Virus record (IMG/VR): IMGVR_UViG_3300032116_022062
Coordinates: 19,123 to 83,122 of that record
From: a virus
Strand: one strand, 5' to 3'
Length of the DNA: 64,000 nt
The notes under the pieces were generated by a model, which was given only the letters and a program-made list of their open reading frames with translations, was not told the origin of the DNA and ran no database searches. Below are positions 43,166 through 50,419 of the stretch, piece by piece. Within the stretch, counting starts at the first letter, position 1. The number at the start of each line of letters is the position of its first letter. The translations under genes and the position numbers were made by a program.

Positions 43166-43596
43166 GCCGCCATTTTTGGTAATTCAAAATAAAAATTATC
43201 TATTTGACCTTCTATATTTATATGTTGAAATAGTTTTAAATCTATGTCGGATTCAAGTATATTTTTAACTTTTTTACCCCAGTTCGTGTCTAAAAAGGTA
43301 ACATCAATTTTTAAGTTAATGATTTGGTTGTTTAGGATAATAAAAACAAATTTATTTATAACAGAACAAACATTTACCAAAGCGGTTGTGTATTTAAAAT
43401 CATCCGAAACACTAACATAAAAGACACTTTGATTATTTGGTATTTCAACATCAAATTGAATTTTTTTACCTTCTTCTAATAAAATATTTAGGTTTATTTC
43501 TCTTTTGTATTTTTTCCAATTACTAAATCGTGATAGAATGTCTTCATAATCCTCTATTTTGGAATTATTTAATTCTATTTCAAATGTCCTTTTCAT
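43162..43596 (-). CDS. Unknown protein
   Basis: 144 residues, beta-rich, beginning MKRTFEIELNNSKIEDYEDI and ending NFYFELPKMAA. It overlaps the start of the next gene by 4 bases and the stop of the RNase R gene by 1 base, so the three minus-strand genes form a tightly coupled operon. No family recognised. Confidence 0.62.
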   Translation of the reverse strand: MKRTFEIELNNSKIEDYEDILSRFSNWKKYKREINLNILLEEGKKIQFDVEIPNNQSVFYVSVSDDFKYTTALVNVCSVINKFVFIILNNQIINLKIDVTFLDTNWGKKVKNILESDIDLKLFQHINIEGQIDNFYFELPKMAA

Positions 43597-45473
43597 TAGA
43601 ATAATTTAAAGTCAATTTGCTTTTTTTCTAAATCAACTGTTGATACTATAACTTTTAAAGGATCCCCTAGTCTAATTTTATTACCCATTTCATCTGAAAT
43701 AGTATAATGTTCTAAATCTACTTTTACTTTACCTATTGTATTATATCTTATCATTCCCTCGCATTTGGATTCGGTTAATTCTACATAAATTCCCCAATCT
43801 GTTACACCTGATACAATTCCGTCAAAAACTTGACCAATTTTATCTTGTAAAAACTCAGCTTGTTTGTATTTTATAGAGTCTCTTTGTGCTTTTGCTGCTA
43901 TTAATTCTCTACTAGAACACCAACTAGCATTTTCTTCAATTTTAGCAGGATTTCCTTGTTTTCCTTTATTTAAAAAATCAAATAAAATTCTATGTGTGAT
44001 TAAATCCGGATATCTTCTAATTGGAGATGTAAAGTGAGAATAGTGACTGAAACCTAATCCATAGTGACCAATGTTCTTGATAGTATATTTAGCCTTAGAC
44101 ATACATCTGGTAACTAAAGTCTCTATCATGTTTTCTTCAGGAGTTCCTTTTATTTCTTTTAGTAGTTGATTAATTGATTTTTTTAAATCATCTCCTTCTC
44201 CTTCTATTTTAACATTGTGTCCAAAATTCTCACAAACTCCTACTAGTTGTTGTAATTTTTCCATATTTGGTGTATCGTGTATTCTATAAACATTAAACCA
44301 TTGATTTTCTGAAAGTATTTTAGCAACTGATTTGTTAGCTAGTAACATAAATTCTTCAATAAGTTTGTTAGCTTCTTTTTGTTCTTTGAAATAAACTCCA
44401 ATAGGTTTTTTATTATCTTCTGCTAATTTAAAACGAACTTCAATTCCTCCCATTTCGATTGAACCATCTTTTATTCTTTTCTTTCTAATTTTCTGAGCTA
44501 ATGTATTAAGAACTCTTATTTCATTGTGAAAGTCTCCGTCAGATCCTTCGATTATTTCTTGAGCTTCTTCGTAAGTAAATCTTCTATCTGAGTGTATAAC
44601 CGTTTTTCCGTGCCACTCTTTAATAATTTTCCCATCTTTATCTATATTGAATATTACAGAAAAGGCCAAACGATCTTCATGTGGCTTTAGTGAGCAAATT
44701 CCGTTACTTAGTCTCTCAGGTAACATCGGAACGCATCTATCAACTAAATATACCGATGTTGCTCTTTTGTAAGCTTCTTCATCTAGTTTAGTTCCTGGTT
44801 TTACATAGTGACCAACGTCTGCTATATGAACTCCTACTTCAATATTATTTTCGTTGATTATTTGTATTGAAAGAGCGTCATCAAAATCTCTAGCATCGAC
44901 CGGATCTATTGTTAGTGTTGTTACACTTCTTAAATCTTTTCTTTTTAGTATTTCATTTTCAAATATTACTTCAGGTACTAATTCTGACTCATTTAAAACT
45001 TCTTGTGGAAAATCAACCGGTAGATTATACTCATACATTATTGAGTTCATTTCCGCGTTGTTATCACCTGCGTCTCCGAGTATTTTAGTTATTTTACCCT
45101 GTGGTGACTTAGAATCTTCCCATTTTGTTAGTTCTACAATAACTTTTTGTCCGTCTTTTGCAACTAATCCACCTTTGATATAAAAATCTACTGATAATTT
45201 ATCACTGTCTGGTATTACAAATGTCGACTTTTTTCCTATTTGAACTCTACCAACAAAATCTGTTCTAAATCTTGAAACTGTTTCAATTACTTTCCCCTCT
45301 AATTTCTTTTCACCTTTAAATATTTCTACTTTTACTTTATCTAAGTGTAGTGAGTTATGAGTATTTTTTCTGTGTATAAAAATTGACTTTTCTCCAATTG
45401 TTATGTTTGCATTTCCACTATTTGAGAACTCTATTTGACCTTCATATCGATCACCTTCTATTATGTTTATCAT
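43596..45473 (-). CDS. rnr: RNase R / RNB-family 3'-5' exoribonuclease
   Basis: 625 residues. N-terminal cold-shock-like domains (1-130) precede the RNB catalytic domain, with TIDPVDARDFDDAL (metal-binding Asp residues at about 190, 196, 198 and 199), then GVHIADVGHYV and TSVYLVDRCVPMLPERLSNG followed by ICSLKPHEDR. The C-terminal S1 domain (about 548-622) contains GQVFDGIVSGVTDWGIYVEL. It is somewhat shorter than cellular RNase R because the Lys-rich tail is missing. RNase R degrades structured RNA and, in bacteria, nonstop mRNA during tmRNA-driven rescue. A tmRNA is encoded 7 kb away. It is the first gene of a three-gene operon. Confidence 0.93.
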   Translation of the reverse strand: MINIIEGDRYEGQIEFSNSGNANITIGEKSIFIHRKNTHNSLHLDKVKVEIFKGEKKLEGKVIETVSRFRTDFVGRVQIGKKSTFVIPDSDKLSVDFYIKGGLVAKDGQKVIVELTKWEDSKSPQGKITKILGDAGDNNAEMNSIMYEYNLPVDFPQEVLNESELVPEVIFENEILKRKDLRSVTTLTIDPVDARDFDDALSIQIINENNIEVGVHIADVGHYVKPGTKLDEEAYKRATSVYLVDRCVPMLPERLSNGICSLKPHEDRLAFSVIFNIDKDGKIIKEWHGKTVIHSDRRFTYEEAQEIIEGSDGDFHNEIRVLNTLAQKIRKKRIKDGSIEMGGIEVRFKLAEDNKKPIGVYFKEQKEANKLIEEFMLLANKSVAKILSENQWFNVYRIHDTPNMEKLQQLVGVCENFGHNVKIEGEGDDLKKSINQLLKEIKGTPEENMIETLVTRCMSKAKYTIKNIGHYGLGFSHYSHFTSPIRRYPDLITHRILFDFLNKGKQGNPAKIEENASWCSSRELIAAKAQRDSIKYKQAEFLQDKIGQVFDGIVSGVTDWGIYVELTESKCEGMIRYNTIGKVKVDLEHYTISDEMGNKIRLGDPLKVIVSTVDLEKKQIDFKLF

Positions 45474-45483
45474 AGAAGTTGTA

Positions 45484-45882
45484 TTATTCAGAATCTTTTT
45501 GTTTAGTTTCTTTCTTTGAAATGTTTTCTACTCCGTATTTTTTTAGGAGAGTTTTTTTCATTTTTCCCATTAATTTTTTATTCTGTATAGGGTAATCCAC
45601 TCCGTAGTTTTTTTGTAAAGTCTCTTTTCTTTTCTTTTCTGAGCATTTTCTACAATTATATTCTCCCCAGTTGTTATCATATTTGACGTAGTTTTTAAAA
45701 ATAACTTCTTTTTCTAAACCACACATATCACATTTGCATTTAATCTTGTAATGAGATCCTTTAGACATTAGTTCAACGGGTATTAAAAGATTTTCTCCAA
45801 TTAATACTTCGTAACCAAGATCCTCATAGTATTGATAATTGGATTCAGTAATCTTAATCTTTATTTCTCTGGTAAGAATCAT
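45484..45882 (-). CDS. Truncated homing-endonuclease-like zinc-finger protein
   Basis: 132 residues. A zinc-finger-like block (CKCDMCG ... CRKCSEKKR) is followed by two copies of a KxTLxKxYGV motif (KETLQKNYGVDYPIQNKKL and KTLLKKYGVENISKKE). This is the N-terminal pattern of phage homing endonucleases whose C-terminal nuclease domain should follow. Here the frame stops after the second motif, so it is probably a truncated, nuclease-less remnant or a regulator derived from one. It lies just upstream of RNase R. Confidence 0.62.
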   Translation of the reverse strand: MILTREIKIKITESNYQYYEDLGYEVLIGENLLIPVELMSKGSHYKIKCKCDMCGLEKEVIFKNYVKYDNNWGEYNCRKCSEKKRKETLQKNYGVDYPIQNKKLMGKMKKTLLKKYGVENISKKETKQKDSE

Positions 45883-45983
45883 AAAAAACCGTTTAAAATT
45901 TAAAGTTATTTATTAAATAGTTTCTTCTTCCTACTAATGTTTTACATGTCTTTTTATTTTCAGTAGTTCTCGAGGACTATAAA

Positions 45984-46012
45984 AAATCCACCTTTTAAAA
46001 TAGGTGGTTTTT
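45984..46012 (+). terminator. Terminator-like hairpin
   Basis: CCACCT / AGGTGG with A/T-extended stem and T run, upstream of the prohead protease gene. No gene immediately precedes it on the plus strand, so it may insulate that gene. Confidence 0.65.
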
Positions 46013-46017
46013 TATTA

Positions 46018-46027
46018 GGAATATATA
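46018..46027 (+). promoter_or_regulatory. Late-type promoter element
   Basis: GGAATATATA, 37 bases before the ATG at 46065. Confidence 0.5.
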
Positions 46028-46064
46028 CAACAACTTTAAAAGGGTAAAAAATAATTATTTTTGA

Positions 46065-48158
46065 ATGAAACCAGTATTAATCGTAGAAAACTCTACTAGT
46101 TCGTTGATACGAGAAAATGCTTCCGGTAAAAAAGATTACGTTTTAGGTGGAACCTTCACAGAATTTGGTGTGAAGAACCGTAATGAACGTATTTACACGG
46201 CAGACAGATTCTTACCAGCGTTAGATGAGTTAAATGAAAGAATGAGCAGTTTAGGTGCTGTTTACGGTGAATTTGATCACCCAGATGTTTTTGACACTTC
46301 GTTAGCAAGAGCATCACACGTAATCACCAAGGCACAATATGTTAAAGAACAAAATATTGTATCAGGTGAAATTAGACTTCTAAGTACTTATTGGGGTAAA
46401 GAGGCAAAAGCATTAGTAGATGATGGTTGTCCAGTTTTCGTTTCTTCTAGAGCGGCTGGTATCACTGAATCGGATGGTTCTGTTTCTTTGAAGAAGTTAT
46501 TTACATATGACATCGTTGCTGATCCAGGATTTGCTTCGGCTAAAATGTCTGTAAAGGTACTAAATGAATCTTTAGGTTATACTAACCCAAAATCTAACTT
46601 TAGGATATATGAAATGTCCGACGAGTCAAAAATAAATGAATTATTCAACATGAACAAGAACGAATTTGTTACAAAAAAACAGTTGACTGATTATTCAAAG
46701 TATCTAGTAAATGAGATTGCTTCTACTAAAAAAGAAGTTAAATCTGCTATTTCTAAAGGTGATATGGCTCCTAAGAAATTAGAGCAATTGCTTGAATACT
46801 ATGAAGAATTAAACACAACTAATGAGAAAGTAGTTAAGTATTTAGATTACTTAGCAGAGAAAATTCAGGTAGTGGTTAATGAGAACAAATCTCTTAAATC
46901 TACAACTGAGAAATTAGCTAAACACAATGACTATTTAGCTGAAAATCTTGAAAAGGCTATTAATTACACTGAGTATGTAGCTGAGAATCTTGATAAAAAC
47001 ATTGAGTATTCTGAGTATGTAGCAGAAAACTTAGATAAAAACATTTCTTATTCTGAGTATATCGCTGAGAATCTTGATAAGAATATTTCTTATTCTGAGT
47101 ATTTAGCAGAAAACTTAGATAAAAACATTGCTTACTCTGAATACATCGCAGAAAACTTAGACAAAAACATTGCTTACTCTGAATACATCGCAGAAAACTT
47201 AGACAAAAACATTGCTTACTCTGAATATATCGCAGAACATGTTGATAATTCAATTGCTTACTCTGAGTATTTAGCAGAACATGTTGAAGGTAACATCGCT
47301 TACTCTGAGTACATTGCTGAGCATTTAGATGATAATATCGCTTATTCAGAATATATCGCAGAAAATTTAGATAAATCAATTTCTTATCAAGGAATGATTG
47401 TTGAGAAATTAAACTCTAAAGGTGGTAAATTATTTGAAAATAATGAAGAAGAGAATTTTCCTTCACTTTCAGCTGCAGGTTTTGAAGCAGTAGAAGACGA
47501 GGATGAGAATGAAAACAATTATGATTATAAAGGTGTTCCTTCTCATGAAGAGGAAGAATCCTATTCTTATGAAAATGAAGATGAAAACGAAGATGATGAA
47601 GAATGTGGTCCAAATTCTTATGAAGTAAGTGGTCACGAAGATTCTGAATTGTCTGAGTCAATTAATAAACTTATTGAAGAAGCTAAAAAACGTAAAGTTT
47701 CTGAAACAACTGACTTGAATTTCTTAAAATTCTTAAACAAGTCACAAGTTGACAGCTTTTATGCACTTTCTGATGAAGAACAAGAAACTGTTAAACTACA
47801 CATAAACGAAAGTAGTTATTTTACACAGAAGGAAGTTCTATCATTAATCGCTGAAGCTCTATCTACAAAGAATGAAACTCTAGAAGAAAGAGTAATCAGA
47901 TTAATGCCTGAAAACACTAAGGCAATCTGGAGTCAAATGAACGAATCAGCTAAAAAATCTATCTTATCACAAGCTAGACTTTATCCATCTGAAGTTTTAA
48001 TGACTGAATCACAAGTTGAGCATTTCTGGTTAACTAGAAACCTCAAAAAGAATGAATCTGTAACTAAAAAATTAGTTGCTCACGAGACTTTGATACAAGA
48101 AGATAAACTTTCTGATAATGAAGCTCAAGCTATTTTAGAAAGATTCAAAAAGATTTAA
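46065..48158 (+). CDS. 21: Prohead protease fused to scaffold-like coiled-coil region
   Basis: 697 residues. Residues 1-165 are a gp21-type (S80) prohead protease: FGVKNRNERIY, GEFDHPD (His at about 72), SLARASHVI and PVFVSSRAAG (Ser at about 127/128), then FTYDIVADPGF. After a linker come ten 14-residue repeats (residues 299-438, consensus AYSEYIAENLDKNI), two heptads each, so probably a long coiled coil. An acidic stretch and a helical C-terminal domain (540-697) follow, resembling phage core/scaffold proteins. In T4, protease gp21 and scaffold gp22 are separate. The protease would mature the capsid, the core and the tagged internal proteins. Confidence 0.88.
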   Translation: MKPVLIVENSTSSLIRENASGKKDYVLGGTFTEFGVKNRNERIYTADRFLPALDELNERMSSLGAVYGEFDHPDVFDTSLARASHVITKAQYVKEQNIVSGEIRLLSTYWGKEAKALVDDGCPVFVSSRAAGITESDGSVSLKKLFTYDIVADPGFASAKMSVKVLNESLGYTNPKSNFRIYEMSDESKINELFNMNKNEFVTKKQLTDYSKYLVNEIASTKKEVKSAISKGDMAPKKLEQLLEYYEELNTTNEKVVKYLDYLAEKIQVVVNENKSLKSTTEKLAKHNDYLAENLEKAINYTEYVAENLDKNIEYSEYVAENLDKNISYSEYIAENLDKNISYSEYLAENLDKNIAYSEYIAENLDKNIAYSEYIAENLDKNIAYSEYIAEHVDNSIAYSEYLAEHVEGNIAYSEYIAEHLDDNIAYSEYIAENLDKSISYQGMIVEKLNSKGGKLFENNEEENFPSLSAAGFEAVEDEDENENNYDYKGVPSHEEEESYSYENEDENEDDEECGPNSYEVSGHEDSELSESINKLIEEAKKRKVSETTDLNFLKFLNKSQVDSFYALSDEEQETVKLHINESSYFTQKEVLSLIAEALSTKNETLEERVIRLMPENTKAIWSQMNESAKKSILSQARLYPSEVLMTESQVEHFWLTRNLKKNESVTKKLVAHETLIQEDKLSDNEAQAILERFKKI
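46959..47378 (+). repeat. Ten tandem 42-bp repeats in the scaffold region
   Basis: Each 42-base unit encodes 14 residues of the type I-[AES]-Y-[ST]-E-Y-[IVL]-A-E-[NH]-[LV]-D-x-x. The units vary at synonymous sites, with two central copies almost identical. Degenerate copies flank the array on both sides. Confidence 0.88.
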
Positions 48159-48200
48159 TCTATAAAAAATCCACACCTTCAAAAATTAGGGAAATAAAGG

Positions 48201-48210
48201 GTTATATATA
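48201..48210 (+). promoter_or_regulatory. Late-type promoter element of the capsid gene
   Basis: GTTATATATA, 27 bases before the ATG at 48238. Confidence 0.5.
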
Positions 48211-48237
48211 GATAACAAAAAAAAATAAATTTAAACT

Positions 48238-49944
48238 ATGTCACACATTAGAATAGACAAATCAAAAGCTCTTAAGAAGTGGTCTCCAGTTCTTGAGAAC
48301 ATGGGTGTAGCAGGTGAAGACAGACTTGATTGGATGTCAGAATATGCTGAGTATCACTCAATTAATGAGAACGCGTATGTAAACGCTTCTAACGTAGCTG
48401 GTATGGGTGCAGTATTGAACCCAGTAATTGGTGGTCCTGCTGGAACAACAGTAGGTGCTAACTACACAGGAACTCCTGGTTCTGGTGATGTTGGTCAAAA
48501 CCTATTACCTGTAGCTATGAAAATCGCAGCTCAAACAATCGGTCTTGACCTTGTTGCTGTTAAACCTTCTCCAGGTCCAAAAATCGACTTACTTTACATT
48601 GACTTCCAATATGATGATACAAGATTGGGACAACAAGATGAAAGACCACAAGTTTTCAAATTAAACGTTGATGATGCTGCTCAGAAAGCTGCTGTAAATG
48701 CTACTTTGACAGCTAACGCTGGTGCTCAAACACAAGGTGGTCTTCAAGGAAGATGGTTCACAAACATCTACGGTTCAACTGTAAATGCTGCTGCTGATCC
48801 AGGTGGTTCTAGAGCGGGTGTTGTTGAATTCTTAGGATTCTCTCGTATTGATGGTTATCCAATGTTTAGAGCTTTCAGACAATTTAATACATCTCATACA
48901 GCTGTTAATAGTGGTGCTGGTGCTCTTTGGTCATTTGATGAAACAAGAAACACTTTCAATGCAACTATGTCAATGGTTGATCAAATCGCTACAGTAGGTA
49001 CTGTATCTGTTACTCCAGGTGCTGCTAACTTAACAGTTGAATTAGTATCAGCTCTTGAAGATCATATCCCTGGATTCTCTTCAAACTGGACATCAGGAGC
49101 TTCTGGATTTACTGGAAACTACCCAATGTCTCGTCAGGATGATGATGATACTTACTCAGGTGTTATCGGTCCAAAAATCTCTTCTAAAACTATCGCAGTT
49201 GGTACTATCGAAGTATCTTCAGCTCTTAGAAGAACTGAAATTGAAGATATCAAAGCTAACACAGGTATGGATATCGTTCAAAAAATGGAATCTATTCTTG
49301 TTAATGAATTATCTCAAACAATCTCTAAGCAAATCGTTGCTAAGATTTTTGAATTAGGTGATCTTAACAGAACTTCAGCTCCAGCAGCAGGTGCAGCATT
49401 AACTGGTGACCCAGCTGGTAAGACTATCTTCGACTTAAACACAGCTTATGTTGGTACAGGTGGTCCTGGTGGTGAAACTACTCACGCTGTTCAAAGAAAG
49501 CTTGTCACTAAGATTGCTCACGCTTCTAACTATATCGCAACTGAAGGTCGTGTAGGTCCTGCTCAGTACGTTATTACAAACGGAGGTCTTGCTGCAGCTC
49601 TATCTGATATCGCTGGTTATACAATTAACCCGTTGAAGTCTAAAATGAATGCTTCTGGACAACTTTACCCTGTAGGTTCAATTGGTGATATTTCAATCTA
49701 TGTTGATCCATATATGAAATATAACGACAACAGAATCGTTCTTGGTAGAAAGAACAATCCTGACCAACCAGGTATCATTTTCGTACCTTACTTAATGGCT
49801 CAGTCAATCTCTATCATTTCTGAAGCTACATTCGCTCCAAGAATGTTACTAAGAAGTAGATATGCAGTTGCTGAAGTTGGTTGGTTCCCACAAAAGCAAT
49901 TTATGACTATCAAAGTTGTAGATGCAGCTGGTTTCCTTAACTAA
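48238..49944 (+). CDS. 23: Major capsid protein, T4 gp23-like
   Basis: 568 residues. The N-terminal segment KALKKWSPVLENMGVAGEDR resembles the gp23 propeptide. S-I-N-E at 41-44 before NAYVNASNVAG is a candidate maturation site matching the T4 position before GYNATNIA. The rest follows gp23: NLLPVAMKIAAQTIGLDLVA, the insertion domain, SALRRTEIEDIKANTGMDIV, SDIAGYTINPLKSKM, and the end RSRYAVAEVGWFPQKQF. Codon choice differs from neighbours (more AAC, ATC, GAC, TTC), as expected for a very highly expressed gene. A terminator follows. Confidence 0.93.
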   Translation: MSHIRIDKSKALKKWSPVLENMGVAGEDRLDWMSEYAEYHSINENAYVNASNVAGMGAVLNPVIGGPAGTTVGANYTGTPGSGDVGQNLLPVAMKIAAQTIGLDLVAVKPSPGPKIDLLYIDFQYDDTRLGQQDERPQVFKLNVDDAAQKAAVNATLTANAGAQTQGGLQGRWFTNIYGSTVNAAADPGGSRAGVVEFLGFSRIDGYPMFRAFRQFNTSHTAVNSGAGALWSFDETRNTFNATMSMVDQIATVGTVSVTPGAANLTVELVSALEDHIPGFSSNWTSGASGFTGNYPMSRQDDDDTYSGVIGPKISSKTIAVGTIEVSSALRRTEIEDIKANTGMDIVQKMESILVNELSQTISKQIVAKIFELGDLNRTSAPAAGAALTGDPAGKTIFDLNTAYVGTGGPGGETTHAVQRKLVTKIAHASNYIATEGRVGPAQYVITNGGLAAALSDIAGYTINPLKSKMNASGQLYPVGSIGDISIYVDPYMKYNDNRIVLGRKNNPDQPGIIFVPYLMAQSISIISEATFAPRMLLRSRYAVAEVGWFPQKQFMTIKVVDAAGFLN

Positions 49945-49966
49945 TATTAAGTTACCAAATATTCAA

Positions 49967-49992
49967 AAAAGACCTCTAAATGAGGTCTTTTT
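49967..49992 (+). terminator. Rho-independent terminator of the capsid gene
   Basis: GACCTC / GAGGTC stem extended by A/T pairs, then a T run. Confidence 0.9.
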
Positions 49993-50004
49993 TGTTTTAT
50001 ATAA

Positions 50005-50014
50005 ATAATATATA
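50005..50014 (+). promoter_or_regulatory. Late-type promoter element, short spacing
   Basis: ATAATATATA, 4 bases before the ATG at 50019; it decides that start. Confidence 0.55.
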
Positions 50015-50018
50015 TGTA

Positions 50019-50402
50019 ATGAAATATTTGAAATATTTTGAAAGTAAAAAGCCTAAATTCCCAGATATCAAAAAGATTGAAGTTGATGGTTTTTTTCTAC
50101 AATATGGAAGAGATGCTAAATCAAATGACTATTTAACTTTTAATGTTGCTGAGGATGAAGATATTTGGATGCACGTTAAAGGTGTTCCTGGTTCTCATGT
50201 TGTTATAAGAGTTAGAGAAAACTTACCTACACCTGAAATATTAAAATATGCCGCTGAAATTGCTAAAAAGAATTCAAAAGCAGCTAAAGAACCTTCTGTC
50301 AAAGTGGTTTATTGTCAAAGAAAGTTTGTCAAAAAAGAACCTGGTATGAATGATGGTCAAGTTAAAGTTGATTATATAAATGCGGAAGAAATCACTATTT
50401 AA
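50019..50402 (+). CDS. Stand-alone NFACT-R (DUF814) domain protein with capsid-targeting-like N-terminus
   Basis: 127 residues from the ATG at 50019, immediately after a promoter element; the longer frame back to 49980 runs into the terminator. MKYLKYFESKKP is the shared peptide. The rest is an NFACT-R domain: VDGFFLQYGRDAKSNDYLTF, EDIWMHVKGVPGSHVVIRV, AAEIAKKNSKAAK, CQRKFVKKEPGMNDGQVKVD. In bacterial RqcH this domain binds RNA at the large subunit during ribosome-associated quality control; the NFACT-N and HhH parts needed for tRNA-dependent Ala tailing are absent. It could modulate or block host RqcH; this is inference. Confidence 0.87.
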   Translation: MKYLKYFESKKPKFPDIKKIEVDGFFLQYGRDAKSNDYLTFNVAEDEDIWMHVKGVPGSHVVIRVRENLPTPEILKYAAEIAKKNSKAAKEPSVKVVYCQRKFVKKEPGMNDGQVKVDYINAEEITI

Positions 50403-50404
50403 AT

Positions 50405-50414
50405 TTAATATATA
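50405..50414 (+). promoter_or_regulatory. Late-type promoter element TTAATATATA, short spacing
   Basis: An exact match, 5 bases before the ATG at 50420. Confidence 0.65.
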
Positions 50415-50419
50415 CTGAT

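Noticed and set aside
43162-43596. SmpB partner for the tmRNA
   Set aside because: None of the small unknown proteins, this one included, shows the conserved SmpB N-terminal or basic C-terminal pattern.
45883-46064. tRNA or small RNA in the intergenic region before the prohead protease
   Set aside because: Only a terminator-like hairpin, a palindrome and a promoter element are visible; no cloverleaf can be drawn.
46960-47379. Minus-strand frame opposite the 14-residue repeats
   Set aside because: A shadow of the 42-bp coding repeats with Cys/Gln/Leu periodicity; no start signal.
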